DNA of 64,000 nucleotides from Alphaproteobacteria bacterium. GTDB taxonomy: Bacteria; Pseudomonadota; Alphaproteobacteria; Rhizobiales; OSC116. The stretch covers positions 62,001 through 126,000 of the forward strand of contig NVQL02000053.1 of the NCBI GenBank assembly GCA_002400495.2, written 5' to 3'. The translations under genes and the position numbers were made by a program. The notes beneath the pieces are model-generated. The model was not told where the DNA came from and ran no database searches. It saw only the letters and a list, made by a program, of their open reading frames with translations. How positions within the stretch are numbered: position 1 is the first letter of the stretch; the number at the start of each line of letters is the position of its first letter. Positions 43,278 to 52,188 of the stretch are shown here, piece after piece.

Positions 43278-44558
43278 TTATTTACACGCCGTTGCCAGCA
43301 ATTCATTGCCAGCTTTACCCACAATCTTCGCCTTCACAATATGGCCTGCTTGTTGGTCATTATCAAGTGTAACAGGCGTAAAATACTCTGTACGGCCTTT
43401 ATTATCTTTTTCAACCAAAATATGCCGAATTTCACCCTTTTCGGCCACTAAATGCCGCTCCAATACGGCACTACCCTTTTGCCGCAACCGCTCAGCCCGT
43501 TGCTTAACCAACTTGCCATCCATTTGCGGCATCCGCGCCGCTGGCGTGCCTTTTCGTGCCGAAAACGGAAATACATGCAAATTGGTCAACCCACATGCAT
43601 CCACCAAACTCAATGAATTCTCAAACATCTCATCCGTCTCAGTTGGAAAACCCGCAATGATATCTGCACCCAAAACCACGTCTGGCCTAATCTTGCGCAC
43701 ATCTTCACAAAACCGTATCGCATCATCACGCAAATGCCGCCGCTTCATGCGCTTTAAAATCATGTCATCACCATGCTGCAAGCTCAAATGCAAACTCGGC
43801 ATCAACCGCAAATCACTCATCGCATCCATCAATTCAGCATCCGCCTCAACACTATCGATAGAAGAAATCCGCAATCTCGGCAAATCAGGCACCATTTTCA
43901 AAATACGCTGCACCAAATTGCCCAACGGTGGCTTACCGGGCAAATCACCGCCATATGACGTAATATCAACCCCCGTTAAAACCACCTCTTTATAACCATT
44001 GCCAACCAAAATTTTAATCTGATTAACCACCTCACCCGCTGGCACACTACGGCTCACACCGCGACCAAACGGTATAATGCAGAATGTACATCTATGATCA
44101 CAGCCATTTTGCACCTGCACAAAAGCGCGCGTATGCTCACTCATGCCTTGAATCAAATGCCCAGCAGTTTCCTTCACGCTCATAATGTCATTAACTTTAA
44201 GCCGCTCTTCTTTGCTGATACCAAAATCCAAACCCATAAAACTTTTGGCATGCATTTTCTCATCATTGCCCAGCAGCATATCCACCTCAGGCATTGCCGC
44301 ATAAGTTTCAGTTTCAATCTGCGCCCCGCAACCCGTCACAATAATTCGAGCGTCTGGGTTATCACGCCGCGCCTTACGAATGGCCTGCCGCGCTTGCCGA
44401 CTAGCCTCATTGGTCACCGCACAAGTGTTAAATACAATGCTATTATCCATGCCCGAGCGGTCAAGATTATCTTTAATCACTTCGGACTCATACGTATTCA
44501 GCCTACAGCCAAATGTCACCACTTGGTTTTCAATAAAATTCTTTTGATTTTGGCTCAT
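43278..44558 (-). CDS. mtaB: tRNA t6A37 methylthiotransferase MtaB
   Basis: 426 residues. N-terminal UPF0004 domain with VVTFGCRLNTYES and NTCAVTNEASRQA, then a radical-SAM core with the Cx3Cx2C cluster GCDHRCTFCIIPFGRG, and a C-terminal TRAM domain. It converts t6A to ms2t6A at tRNA position 37. The CRLNTYES form points to MtaB rather than MiaB. It overlaps dapF by four bases. Confidence 0.94.
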   Translation of the reverse strand: MSQNQKNFIENQVVTFGCRLNTYESEVIKDNLDRSGMDNSIVFNTCAVTNEASRQARQAIRKARRDNPDARIIVTGCGAQIETETYAAMPEVDMLLGNDEKMHAKSFMGLDFGISKEERLKVNDIMSVKETAGHLIQGMSEHTRAFVQVQNGCDHRCTFCIIPFGRGVSRSVPAGEVVNQIKILVGNGYKEVVLTGVDITSYGGDLPGKPPLGNLVQRILKMVPDLPRLRISSIDSVEADAELMDAMSDLRLMPSLHLSLQHGDDMILKRMKRRHLRDDAIRFCEDVRKIRPDVVLGADIIAGFPTETDEMFENSLSLVDACGLTNLHVFPFSARKGTPAARMPQMDGKLVKQRAERLRQKGSAVLERHLVAEKGEIRHILVEKDNKGRTEYFTPVTLDNDQQAGHIVKAKIVGKAGNELLATACK

Positions 44559-45478
44559 TCAGCCGCACCAATATCTTGCAGCAAAAAAATGTCAGCAGGC
44601 AAAACACCCTCATAATCCAACATCCAATCACCCGTCATCAATACGTTATTGGCTTTGGTCCATTCGATAAGCAACTCACCAGCAGGCAAAGAAATCGTCA
44701 CCTTATTGCCAGTAAACCCCCGCCGATGCGCCGAAACTGCCGCCGCACAAGCCGCCGTACCGCAAGCCCGCGTCATGCCAACCCCGCGCTCCCAAGTGCG
44801 CAAAATAACTGTGTCATTCGCCAACACTTGCCCCACAGACACATTCACCCGTTCAGGAAACAGCGGATGGTTTTCAATCATCGGCCCAAATGTCTCAAGC
44901 CCATATTCATCAGGATGCTTTTCACCCCAAAAAGTCACATGCGGGTTGCCAATATTCATCACCGACGGCGTGTGCAAAACAGGTGCGCCCAATGGCCCAA
45001 CCTCAAGCTCTATCCCCGCCGTGTCATGAAACTCCTCACTCAGCGGAATCTCATTCCACTTCAACCGCGCTTGGCCAATATTCACCGTCACCAGGCGTTG
45101 CTCATCCATATGCGTATTTTGGCTGCATAAGCCATCTTCAAACCGCGCAAATTTCTTGCCGTCATTGGTTTCAATGCTGCATTCATTTTTTCCTAACGCC
45201 TGCATAGTTAAAGCACCAATACACCGCGAGGCATTGCCGCAAGCATTCACTTGGCTGCCATCAGCATTATAAATGCGCATAAAAACATCAGCAATTTCAG
45301 AGTTTTCAAGCACGATAAGCTGGTCATACCCGCGCCCCGTAACAGCATCAACTTGCTGTGCTGCAATGGCTTGCAAGGTCGCAACAGACAGCTCGAAACG
45401 ATGTTTACGGGCATCAAGCACCACAAAATCATTACCAAGCCCGTTCATTTTTAAAAATGGAATGTCTAACTGTTGCAT
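44555..45478 (-). CDS. dapF: diaminopimelate epimerase
   Basis: 307 residues from MQQLDIPFLKMNGLGNDFVV (ATG at 45478), chosen because the family begins at this motif and GGTGAAAT precedes it. The two catalytic cysteines are in NACGNASRC and RACGTAACAA. It interconverts LL- and meso-diaminopimelate for lysine and peptidoglycan. It is the first gene of the dapF-mtaB-ftsY-yciB operon. Confidence 0.96.
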   Translation of the reverse strand: MQQLDIPFLKMNGLGNDFVVLDARKHRFELSVATLQAIAAQQVDAVTGRGYDQLIVLENSEIADVFMRIYNADGSQVNACGNASRCIGALTMQALGKNECSIETNDGKKFARFEDGLCSQNTHMDEQRLVTVNIGQARLKWNEIPLSEEFHDTAGIELEVGPLGAPVLHTPSVMNIGNPHVTFWGEKHPDEYGLETFGPMIENHPLFPERVNVSVGQVLANDTVILRTWERGVGMTRACGTAACAAAVSAHRRGFTGNKVTISLPAGELLIEWTKANNVLMTGDWMLDYEGVLPADIFLLQDIGAAE

Positions 45479-45653
45479 AATTTCACCATTGTTTCGCCCA
45501 TTATAGCGCAAAATACCTCAAATTTGAAGCTCTGTTATATAGCGACTTACCAGCCAAGAAAAGCCTTATTTATTGCCGTTCAAATTATGCTTTAATCTTA
45601 AACCAATATTGTTTATATTAAAGGCTAGTTTGAATGAATGAGAAGCCATATAT

Positions 45654-46640
45654 ATGCGCGTGCAAATTGTTTCCGATGCTTGGCACCCACAAGTCAATGG
45701 TGTGGTGCGCACTGTCGAATATATCGTCGACGAATCCAAAAACCTCGGTCACGAGGTCGATTTAATCACCAGCGAGGGATTAAGGCTCTACGCTGTGCCA
45801 AAATATTCAGAAATTAAAGTCGCGCCATTTGTCAAAAAACATGTCGCCAACCGCATCAAAACATTTAACCCAGATTGTCTGCACATTGCCACCGAAGGCC
45901 CACTCGGCATCGCCGCACGCAAATATTGCGTTAACAACAACATTAAATTCACCACCTGTTACCATACCAATTACCCCGAATATTTTAAAGCCATGTTCCA
46001 TTTCCCCGAATGGATCACCTACGCCTTACTGCGCAGTTTTCACAAACCCGCCAAAAGCACCTTGGCCACCACCAAGCGCATGGCCAACGATTTACGCAGT
46101 CACGGCTTTGAAAATGTCGAAGTTTGGGGGCGCGGGGTCGATACTGAGCAATTCAAGCCCGAAGGCAAAAAAGCCGTCAAACTCGATGGCCCCGTATTTT
46201 GTTATATTGGCCGTATATCAATCGAAAAAAACATCAAAGCCTTTTTGGATTTAGATTTACCTGGCAGCAAAATGATCGTTGGCGATGGCCCACAATTGGC
46301 CGAGCTAAAAAGCCTCTATAAAGACGTTTATTTTGCAGGCAGCCAACAAGGCGAAGATTTAGCCGCTCACTATCGCAGCGCCGATTGCTTTGTTTTCGCC
46401 AGCAAAACCGATACCTTTGGTTTGGTATTGTTAGAGGCCTTAGCTTGCGGCATACCCGTAGCAGCCTACCCCGTACGGGGCCCAATCGATGTATTACCAG
46501 GCTGCGAAGCCGCCATAATGGACGATGATTTACAAAAAGCGGCACTGGCTGCAGTTAAACTCAGCAAAACAAAGGCGCGCGAATTTGCGCTCAAACATAG
46601 CTGGCACGAATGTGTCAAACAATTCCTCACCTATTTTTAA
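45654..46640 (+). CDS. GT4 family glycosyltransferase
   Basis: 328 residues with a GT-B fold: MRVQIVSDAWHPQVNGVVRTV (glycine-rich start, as in SqdX/MgtA-like enzymes), TCYHTNYPEYF, YIGRISIEKNI and the nucleotide-sugar site FASKTDTFGLVLLEALACGIPVAAYPV, cited as TDTFGLVLLEALACG. It probably adds a sugar to a membrane lipid. It is isolated, between dapF (divergent) and an AraC gene (convergent), so its acceptor is unknown. Confidence 0.85.
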   Translation: MRVQIVSDAWHPQVNGVVRTVEYIVDESKNLGHEVDLITSEGLRLYAVPKYSEIKVAPFVKKHVANRIKTFNPDCLHIATEGPLGIAARKYCVNNNIKFTTCYHTNYPEYFKAMFHFPEWITYALLRSFHKPAKSTLATTKRMANDLRSHGFENVEVWGRGVDTEQFKPEGKKAVKLDGPVFCYIGRISIEKNIKAFLDLDLPGSKMIVGDGPQLAELKSLYKDVYFAGSQQGEDLAAHYRSADCFVFASKTDTFGLVLLEALACGIPVAAYPVRGPIDVLPGCEAAIMDDDLQKAALAAVKLSKTKAREFALKHSWHECVKQFLTYF

Positions 46641-46657
46641 CCGCAAATAATTCTTTT

Positions 46658-47419
46658 TTATACGGCAAGCTCCAACGATTGTTTTCTCACATTTGTTGGT
46701 GTTTCACCAAATTGTTTATGAAATGCACGGCTCAACGCCTCGCCAGATTGATAACCATATTTAACCGCAACATTCTGCCCCCGCGCGCCTTTTACAATGT
46801 CTTGCCGCGCCAAAATCAACCGCCAACGGCGCAAATACCCCATCGGTGTTTCTTGCACAACATTCGAAAACAATTCGCAAAACCGACTTAACGACAAACC
46901 TGCAATCTGCGCCAAATCCTCATTTTTCCATTTTTTAGAAGGGTTGTCATGCATGGCCACAATGGCACGCCCCAACCGCTTATCATTCAAACCACCAAAC
47001 AAGCCCTTGCGTATTTTACCCTGTTCAATTTGCACCCGCATCAACCGAATGATTAATATTTCCGCCAAACGCGACAACACTGATGCTGAACCACATCTTT
47101 TATTGTCGTTCTCCACTTTTAACAAAGTGACAATGGCGGCAGTTTCACCATCTTGGGTTAAATCCAATTCCAAAACATCAGGCAATGCCGAAAATAACGG
47201 ATTGCTTTCCCCGCCCCAATTCACCTCGGCTTTAAAAGCCAATCTCTCAGATTCAAATGGCTGATAAGCTAATTTCTTATGCGGACAAAGCACCACCCGC
47301 GATGGTTGGTTAGAGGCTCTATCTGCGTAAACAAATAAATCAACATCATCTGCCTCGGTGGGTTCCACGCCAAGTTCAAAATGTACCATCAAAGAGGATA
47401 ATCTATCAAATCTGGTCAT
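46658..47419 (-). CDS. AraC family regulator (cupin_6 type)
   Basis: 253 residues. The N-terminal half is of the AraC-binding cupin_6 kind (MVHFELGVEPTEADDVDLFVYAD, CPHKKLAYQ). The C-terminal AraC domain has LAQIAGLSLSRFCELFSNVVQETPMGYL, cited as AGLSLSRFCELF, and GYQSGEALSRAFHKQFGETP. It is divergent from the peroxiredoxin-like gene (88-base gap), a common layout for this regulator and its thiol-redox target. Confidence 0.88.
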   Translation of the reverse strand: MTRFDRLSSLMVHFELGVEPTEADDVDLFVYADRASNQPSRVVLCPHKKLAYQPFESERLAFKAEVNWGGESNPLFSALPDVLELDLTQDGETAAIVTLLKVENDNKRCGSASVLSRLAEILIIRLMRVQIEQGKIRKGLFGGLNDKRLGRAIVAMHDNPSKKWKNEDLAQIAGLSLSRFCELFSNVVQETPMGYLRRWRLILARQDIVKGARGQNVAVKYGYQSGEALSRAFHKQFGETPTNVRKQSLELAV

Positions 47420-47507
47420 AATCGGATTTAAAATCAGGTTTATAGGATAAAAACATATTTAAACACTGTTATACACAAGGTCAAGGATAAACTTAAAGGA
47501 GATAGAA

Positions 47508-48044
47508 ATGCTGATTCCAAGACAAAAAGTTCCAAACTTAAAATTAAAAACTCTCAATCACGGCGATTTTGATTTGAGCCAAGAAACCGCAAAAGTCGGA
47601 ACTGTGGTATGTTTTTTCCGCGGCCTACATTGCCCGCTATGCATTAAATATTTAACAGAGCTTACAAAACTTTTGCCCGAATTTGAAAAACGTGGCGTCA
47701 ATGTCATTGCCATCAGCGCCGATGGCCAAGAGCGCACCAAAGACTTAGCAGACAGGCTAGAGACAAAAGACCTAAGATTGGGTTATGATTTAGACCTTAA
47801 AAAAGCCCGCGAATGGGGATTATATATTTCCACATCACGCGGCAAAACCTCTATTGGCATTGAAGAACCTGATTTATTTTCTGAGCCTGGTTTGTTCATG
47901 ATAACACCTGACCAAAACCTATATTTTGGCGTTGTGCAAACCATGCCATTTGTGCGTCCGCATTTTTCAGAACTCATTGGTGCGATAGATTTCATAATTG
48001 AAAAAGACTATCCCGCACGAGGCCAATATACCGGTCAAGTATAA
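47508..48044 (+). CDS. peroxiredoxin-like (AhpC/TSA) protein
   Basis: 178 residues with the AhpC/TSA thioredoxin fold: FFRGLHCPLCIKYLTELTKLL holds the CPLC pair, followed by VNVIAISADGQERTKDLADR and a C-terminal beta-strand region. Family members reduce peroxides or thiols. AAAGGAG precedes the ATG. It is divergent from an AraC regulator and followed by a terminator shared with the convergent dehydrogenase gene. Confidence 0.88.
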   Translation: MLIPRQKVPNLKLKTLNHGDFDLSQETAKVGTVVCFFRGLHCPLCIKYLTELTKLLPEFEKRGVNVIAISADGQERTKDLADRLETKDLRLGYDLDLKKAREWGLYISTSRGKTSIGIEEPDLFSEPGLFMITPDQNLYFGVVQTMPFVRPHFSELIGAIDFIIEKDYPARGQYTGQV

Positions 48045-48060
48045 GACCATTCACCCAATA

Positions 48061-48085
48061 ATGATGCCTCCATACGAGGCATCAT
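48061..48085. terminator. bidirectional terminator between peroxiredoxin and dehydrogenase genes
   Basis: Perfect ten-base arms ATGATGCCTC (48061-48070) and GAGGCATCAT (48076-48085) with a five-base loop, flanked by T-rich sequence on both sides. It sits between two convergent stops. Confidence 0.7.
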
Positions 48086-48112
48086 TTAATTTCATAGCCT
48101 GCAACAATGATT

Positions 48113-49177
48113 TTAATCAGGCATTTTTATCTGTATTTTTATATCCAATGCATGACCAGCTGCGGCGCGATCAAACGCTTCAACACTATCTTTAAAATCA
48201 TATGTTGCCGATATAAGCGATGACAAATCAATCTTACCGGCCGCAATAATATCAATCGCACGGTTGTAAATATTGGCATATCTAAACACCGTTTCCATCC
48301 GTATTTCTTTGCTCTGTGCCGCCACAATGTCAAGCGCAATGCCCTCAACTGGCATACCGACAAAAACCAAACACCCACCAGGGCGTATCGGATCAAAAAT
48401 TCCATTATATGCCGTGGGATGTCCGCTACATTCAAACAAAACATCAACACCCCAACCATCAGTTTCAGCAGCAATCACGTCCTTAACCGAGTTAGCATTT
48501 TTCACCAAAATTGGCACAATGCCATCATATTGCGCCGCCACATCCAATTTTTCTTGCACCACATCGCTAATATAAACCTTGGCACAGCCACCAGCCAAGG
48601 CAGATAAAGCAGTCAACACCCCAATCGGCCCTGCCCCCATCACCAAGCCAATGTCACCGGGCATAATTTTAGCTTTGCTGGCACTTTGCAAACCAATAGC
48701 AAACGGCTCAACCATCGCACCATGCGCAAAACTCACATTATCTGGCAGTTTATAAGTAAACGCTGCAGGGTGAATAACCTTATCAGTCAAACACCCATGA
48801 ATAGGCGGCGTTGCCCAAAAGCTAACCGACGGGTCAACATTATATAAACCCATTTTTGAAGCACGTGATGACAAGTCAGGAATACCTGGCTCCATACATA
48901 CCCTATCGCCAACTTTAAGACCTTTAACCTCAGCACCAATTCGCACAATTGTTCCCGCCGCTTCATGGCCCAAAACCATCGGCTCATTCACAATATAAGG
49001 CCCAATACGGCCATGCGTATAATAATGCACATCACTCCCGCAAATCCCAACAACATCAATGCTAATTTCTACATCCGCATCGCCCAATTCATGCGGCAAT
49101 TCAATCTCACGCAAACTTAATTCATGTTGTTTTTCAAGCACAAGCGCAAGGCTTAAGCGCTTTTTATGATCACTCAT
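48113..49177 (-). CDS. xylitol/sorbitol dehydrogenase-like MDR enzyme
   Basis: 354 residues from MSDHKKRL (ATG at 49177, after AAGGAAATGTA). Catalytic-zinc ligands: [10 protein letters not shown] (Cys) and VLGHEAAG (His-Glu), with a second-shell MVEPFAIG. Rossmann motif [18 protein letters not shown]. The loop that normally carries four structural-zinc cysteines reads [18 protein letters not shown] here with none, as in some xylitol dehydrogenases. It should oxidise a polyol with NAD. No sugar transporter is adjacent. Confidence 0.88.
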   Translation of the reverse strand: MSDHKKRLSLALVLEKQHELSLREIELPHELGDADVEISIDVVGICGSDVHYYTHGRIGPYIVNEPMVLGHEAAGTIVRIGAEVKGLKVGDRVCMEPGIPDLSSRASKMGLYNVDPSVSFWATPPIHGCLTDKVIHPAAFTYKLPDNVSFAHGAMVEPFAIGLQSASKAKIMPGDIGLVMGAGPIGVLTALSALAGGCAKVYISDVVQEKLDVAAQYDGIVPILVKNANSVKDVIAAETDGWGVDVLFECSGHPTAYNGIFDPIRPGGCLVFVGMPVEGIALDIVAAQSKEIRMETVFRYANIYNRAIDIIAAGKIDLSSLISATYDFKDSVEAFDRAAAGHALDIKIQIKMPD

Positions 49178-49643
49178 TACATTTCCTTTAAAATATCTTA
49201 CGATAGCCAACAAAACCACCACTTTGAAGCGTATCAAAATAAGTTTTGCATTCGCATTATTCCAGCTTCAGCCATGTTAGGACGCTCATTATTATATGTC
49301 CACACCCAGTTTAGTGCCGCCAATATTTAGTGGAAATAATAGCTCAATATATAAACCATACCTGATTGATACATTTAGGTAATTTTGCTACACTATTAAT
49401 GATGAAAATAGACATTGGATTGAGCAAATGTCTATTTAATACAGTCCTAGCAATACCAATAATATACAGCGATGTCAGTAGCGAGAATAAACACTATTTA
49501 TCAATAATTTTGTCTTCAAGCACGTTAGGTTCCACTTTTGCATTGATCCATATCCAAATATTAAGTAACCACTATTTGACATGCGACTTCTCTTTGCTTC
49601 CATCGCAACTCAGCAAGGTGTCTATTAATTTAGAGGCGTTTCA
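49178..49643. other. AT-rich gap left of the polysaccharide cluster
   Basis: About 466 bases between the dehydrogenase start and the end of the aminotransferase gene. It holds the IS3-family transposase remnant (49234-49326) and otherwise unrecognised AT-rich sequence. No complete gene is seen. Confidence 0.6.
49234..49326 (-). pseudogene. C-terminal remnant of an IS3-family transposase
   Basis: On the minus strand a 30-codon frame ending at TGA (49234-49236) reads ILAALNWVWTYNNERPNM and continues [12 protein letters not shown]. The W.YN.ERP.M segment followed by a (G)I(T)P.Q-like end is the hallmark of the C-terminus of IS3-family orfB integrases (IS407-like). A stop codon lies just upstream (49327-49329) and nothing similar follows, so only the tail of a decayed insertion sequence remains. 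Confidence 0.65.
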
Positions 49644-50819
49644 CTATAAGCTTGCTTGCTGCATAACTGTAATGACAGCATCAGCAGTTTTCTTCATCTC
49701 TAAGCTTGTAAGTGTAGGGTGTACAACAAACATTAAACTTGTCTCACCAAGTTCAATGGCAATTGGCAGACCCTGTTTAGGTTTAAAATTTGTGCCATCA
49801 AAAGCTTTTTCGTTATAAACTTCTGAACATGTACCTTGCATACAAGGCACGCCTAACTTATTTATTGCTTCAACAATTTTATCTCTTGTCCAACCATTTG
49901 CAAGTTTATCAGAATTCACAAATACATAATGTTTATATTGTGCATGTTCAATATTTTCTGGCACATTAATCAACCGTAAACATGCAAAATTACGGCACGC
50001 TTCATCGATTACTTTCGCATTATGCTGGCGTTTTTGCGTCCATTCTGGCATGCGTTTTAATTGAATTCGGCCAATAGCCGATTGCATTTCTGTTAACCGC
50101 CAATTGGTACCAAAACTTTCGTGCAACCACCTAAAGCCAGGGGCATGTTGTTTGTTATATACCGCATCAAACGACTTCCCATGGTCTTTATAAGACCACA
50201 TTTTTTTCCATAACATTTCATCATTGGTGGTAACCATGCCACCTTCACCGCCCGTAGTCATGATTTTATCTTGGCAGAATGACCATGCCCCAATATGGCC
50301 AAAACCACCAACAGATTGGCCGTTAATTTTAGTGCCATGAGCCTGAGCGCAATCTTCAATAACATATAAGCCATGTTTGTCTGCGTAAGCCATAACAGCT
50401 GGCATATCACATGGAAATCCAGCTAAATGCACACAGATAATGGCCTTGGTCTTGCTGGTTCTAACAGCTTCGATTGTATCGATCGTAATGTTTTGGCTAT
50501 TGGCATCAACATCGGCAAATACAGGTATTGCCCCTACAGTCACTATTGAGCTTGCGGAGGCTAAAAATGTGCGCGAGGTTACAATGACCTCATCACCAGT
50601 AGCAATTTCTAGCGCCACCAAAGCAAGATCTAGTGCCAGTGTGCCATTGGTTAATGCCACAGCATATTTGCAATCAGCAAACGCAGCAAATTCTTTTTCA
50701 AATTCTCGGCCTTCTTGTCCTGTCCAATAATTAACTTTATTAGAAAGCAATATTTCAGATACTTTATCCGCTTCTTCTTGCGTAAAAGATGGCCAAGGAG
50801 AGAAAGGTGTATTAAGCAT
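49644..50819 (-). CDS. DegT/DnrJ/EryC1/StrS aminotransferase (PglE-like)
   Basis: 391 residues. PLP-dependent sugar aminotransferase fold with the cofactor lysine in WSFCQDKIMTTGGEGG and the HGTKING loop; GTLALDLALVALEI and VIEDCAQAHG are family marks. It transfers an amino group to a 4-keto nucleotide sugar. Next to a PglD-like acetyltransferase and a PglC-like phosphosugar transferase, it probably makes a UDP-4-amino sugar (bacillosamine- or QuiNAc4N-type). No 4,6-dehydratase partner is in the window. It is the last gene of the cluster on its 3' side. Confidence 0.85.
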   Translation of the reverse strand: MLNTPFSPWPSFTQEEADKVSEILLSNKVNYWTGQEGREFEKEFAAFADCKYAVALTNGTLALDLALVALEIATGDEVIVTSRTFLASASSIVTVGAIPVFADVDANSQNITIDTIEAVRTSKTKAIICVHLAGFPCDMPAVMAYADKHGLYVIEDCAQAHGTKINGQSVGGFGHIGAWSFCQDKIMTTGGEGGMVTTNDEMLWKKMWSYKDHGKSFDAVYNKQHAPGFRWLHESFGTNWRLTEMQSAIGRIQLKRMPEWTQKRQHNAKVIDEACRNFACLRLINVPENIEHAQYKHYVFVNSDKLANGWTRDKIVEAINKLGVPCMQGTCSEVYNEKAFDGTNFKPKQGLPIAIELGETSLMFVVHPTLTSLEMKKTADAVITVMQQASL

Positions 50820-50824
50820 TGATC

Positions 50825-51451
50825 TTATCCATTAAGTTTACGTAAAGGGTTGCCGGCATATGTGCCGCTTTCATAAATACTCTTCGTTACAATTGCGGAC
50901 GCACCAATAATTGTATTTTTTGCAATTTGAACGGATTGAATGATGGTTGCGCCAGCGCCAATCCATACATAATCGCCTATATCCACTCCACCAGCAAGAT
51001 TCGCACCCGGGCTAATATGCGTATAGTCTCCAATGTTGCAATCATGGTCAACATTAGAATTTGTATTAATAATGCTTCCTCGGCCAATTTTGCAAAATGG
51101 ATTGATAACCGCTCCAGCTAAAACAGCTGTCCCACATCCGATTTCAGAAAATGGACTAATGATCACAGATTTATGAATGACGGTTACCAAATTACATTTA
51201 CTTTGAAGTAATTTTTCGCAAATGCTAGCTCTTACCTTGTTATTGCCAATTGCCACAATCACACCGGAAAATTGTTCATTAACGCGAATGTAATCATCAA
51301 TCGTTCCAACAACTTTCCAGTTTGCAATTAGTTTTTTAGTAGGAAATTCATCATCAAAAAAAAATATTTCTAGCTGAGAGTCATTTAACAATGCAGCATC
51401 AGCAATTACTTTGCCATGCCCACTTGCTCCAATAATTGCGAGTTTATTCAT
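50825..51451 (-). CDS. NeuD/PglD-like sugar O/N-acetyltransferase
   Basis: 208 residues. N-terminal Rossmann-like domain ([17 protein letters not shown]) followed by a left-handed beta-helix of hexapeptide repeats. The catalytic histidine is in [21 protein letters not shown], as in PglD, and the C-terminal [13 protein letters not shown] end is typical. It acetylates the amino group made by the neighbouring aminotransferase. It overlaps the sugar transferase gene by four bases. Confidence 0.88.
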   Translation of the reverse strand: MNKLAIIGASGHGKVIADAALLNDSQLEIFFFDDEFPTKKLIANWKVVGTIDDYIRVNEQFSGVIVAIGNNKVRASICEKLLQSKCNLVTVIHKSVIISPFSEIGCGTAVLAGAVINPFCKIGRGSIINTNSNVDHDCNIGDYTHISPGANLAGGVDIGDYVWIGAGATIIQSVQIAKNTIIGASAIVTKSIYESGTYAGNPLRKLNG

Positions 51452-52041
51452 AATTTACTACCTGTGAATTTAGTCATGGTTGCCACACCATCTTCAACAA
51501 TTCCATCTTTTAGTAGCACTTTTTTTACAGTTAATAGTAAGATTTTAATATCAAGTAAAAAGCTATAATTATCAACATACCAAGCATCAAAGATAAATTT
51601 TTGCTCCCAACTAATTGCATTACGTCCATTAACTTGTGCCCAACCCGTTATACCAGGTTTTACATTATGCCTACGAACTTGTTCCTCATTATATAAAGGT
51701 AAATATTCTACAAGTAGCGGGCGCGGTCCAACAAGGCTAAGATCACCTTTAATCACATTCCAAAGTGCAGGCAACTCATCAAGGCTAGTGGAGCGCAATG
51801 CTTTGCCAAAATTAGTTAATCTCTTGCTATCAGGGAGTAGTTCCCCGCTTTCATCGCATTCATTGGTCATTGAACGGAATTTGTATATTTTAAATATCTT
51901 GCTATTTAAACCAGGGCGTTCTTGAGAATACAGCACCGGGCTTCCGAGTTTAATACGCACCAGAATTGCCACAGTTAAAATTGGAATACCAAGCAAAAGC
52001 AAAGTCAGTAAAGCAATTACAATATCAAAACAACGTTTCAT
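51448..52041 (-). CDS. PglC-like initiating phosphosugar transferase
   Basis: 197 residues, the short monotopic phosphoglycosyltransferase type. An N-terminal membrane-embedded hairpin ([22 protein letters not shown]) is followed by [12 protein letters not shown], the catalytic Asp-Glu in [25 protein letters not shown] and [13 protein letters not shown]. It transfers a phospho-sugar from UDP-sugar to undecaprenyl phosphate, beginning the repeat unit. Its partners are PglD- and PglE-like. Confidence 0.92.
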   Translation of the reverse strand: MKRCFDIVIALLTLLLLGIPILTVAILVRIKLGSPVLYSQERPGLNSKIFKIYKFRSMTNECDESGELLPDSKRLTNFGKALRSTSLDELPALWNVIKGDLSLVGPRPLLVEYLPLYNEEQVRRHNVKPGITGWAQVNGRNAISWEQKFIFDAWYVDNYSFLLDIKILLLTVKKVLLKDGIVEDGVATMTKFTGSKL

Positions 52042-52188
52042 TATTTGTTTCCTTGTTTCTTAATTTAGTTGCAAATTACTTAATCTATAATCTCTACAGT
52101 GTCTGTTTCCTGCTAATTACAGCCAAACCTAATGATTAATAGTTACTAGCTCGCATAATCATTTGGGGGCTCTCTATCAGGAAATTGA

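Noticed and set aside
49366-49818. 150-codon plus-strand open frame at the left edge of the polysaccharide cluster
   Set aside because: Its second half lies antisense to the aminotransferase coding region and its first half has no recognisable motif or good ribosome-binding site. It is treated as a chance frame.
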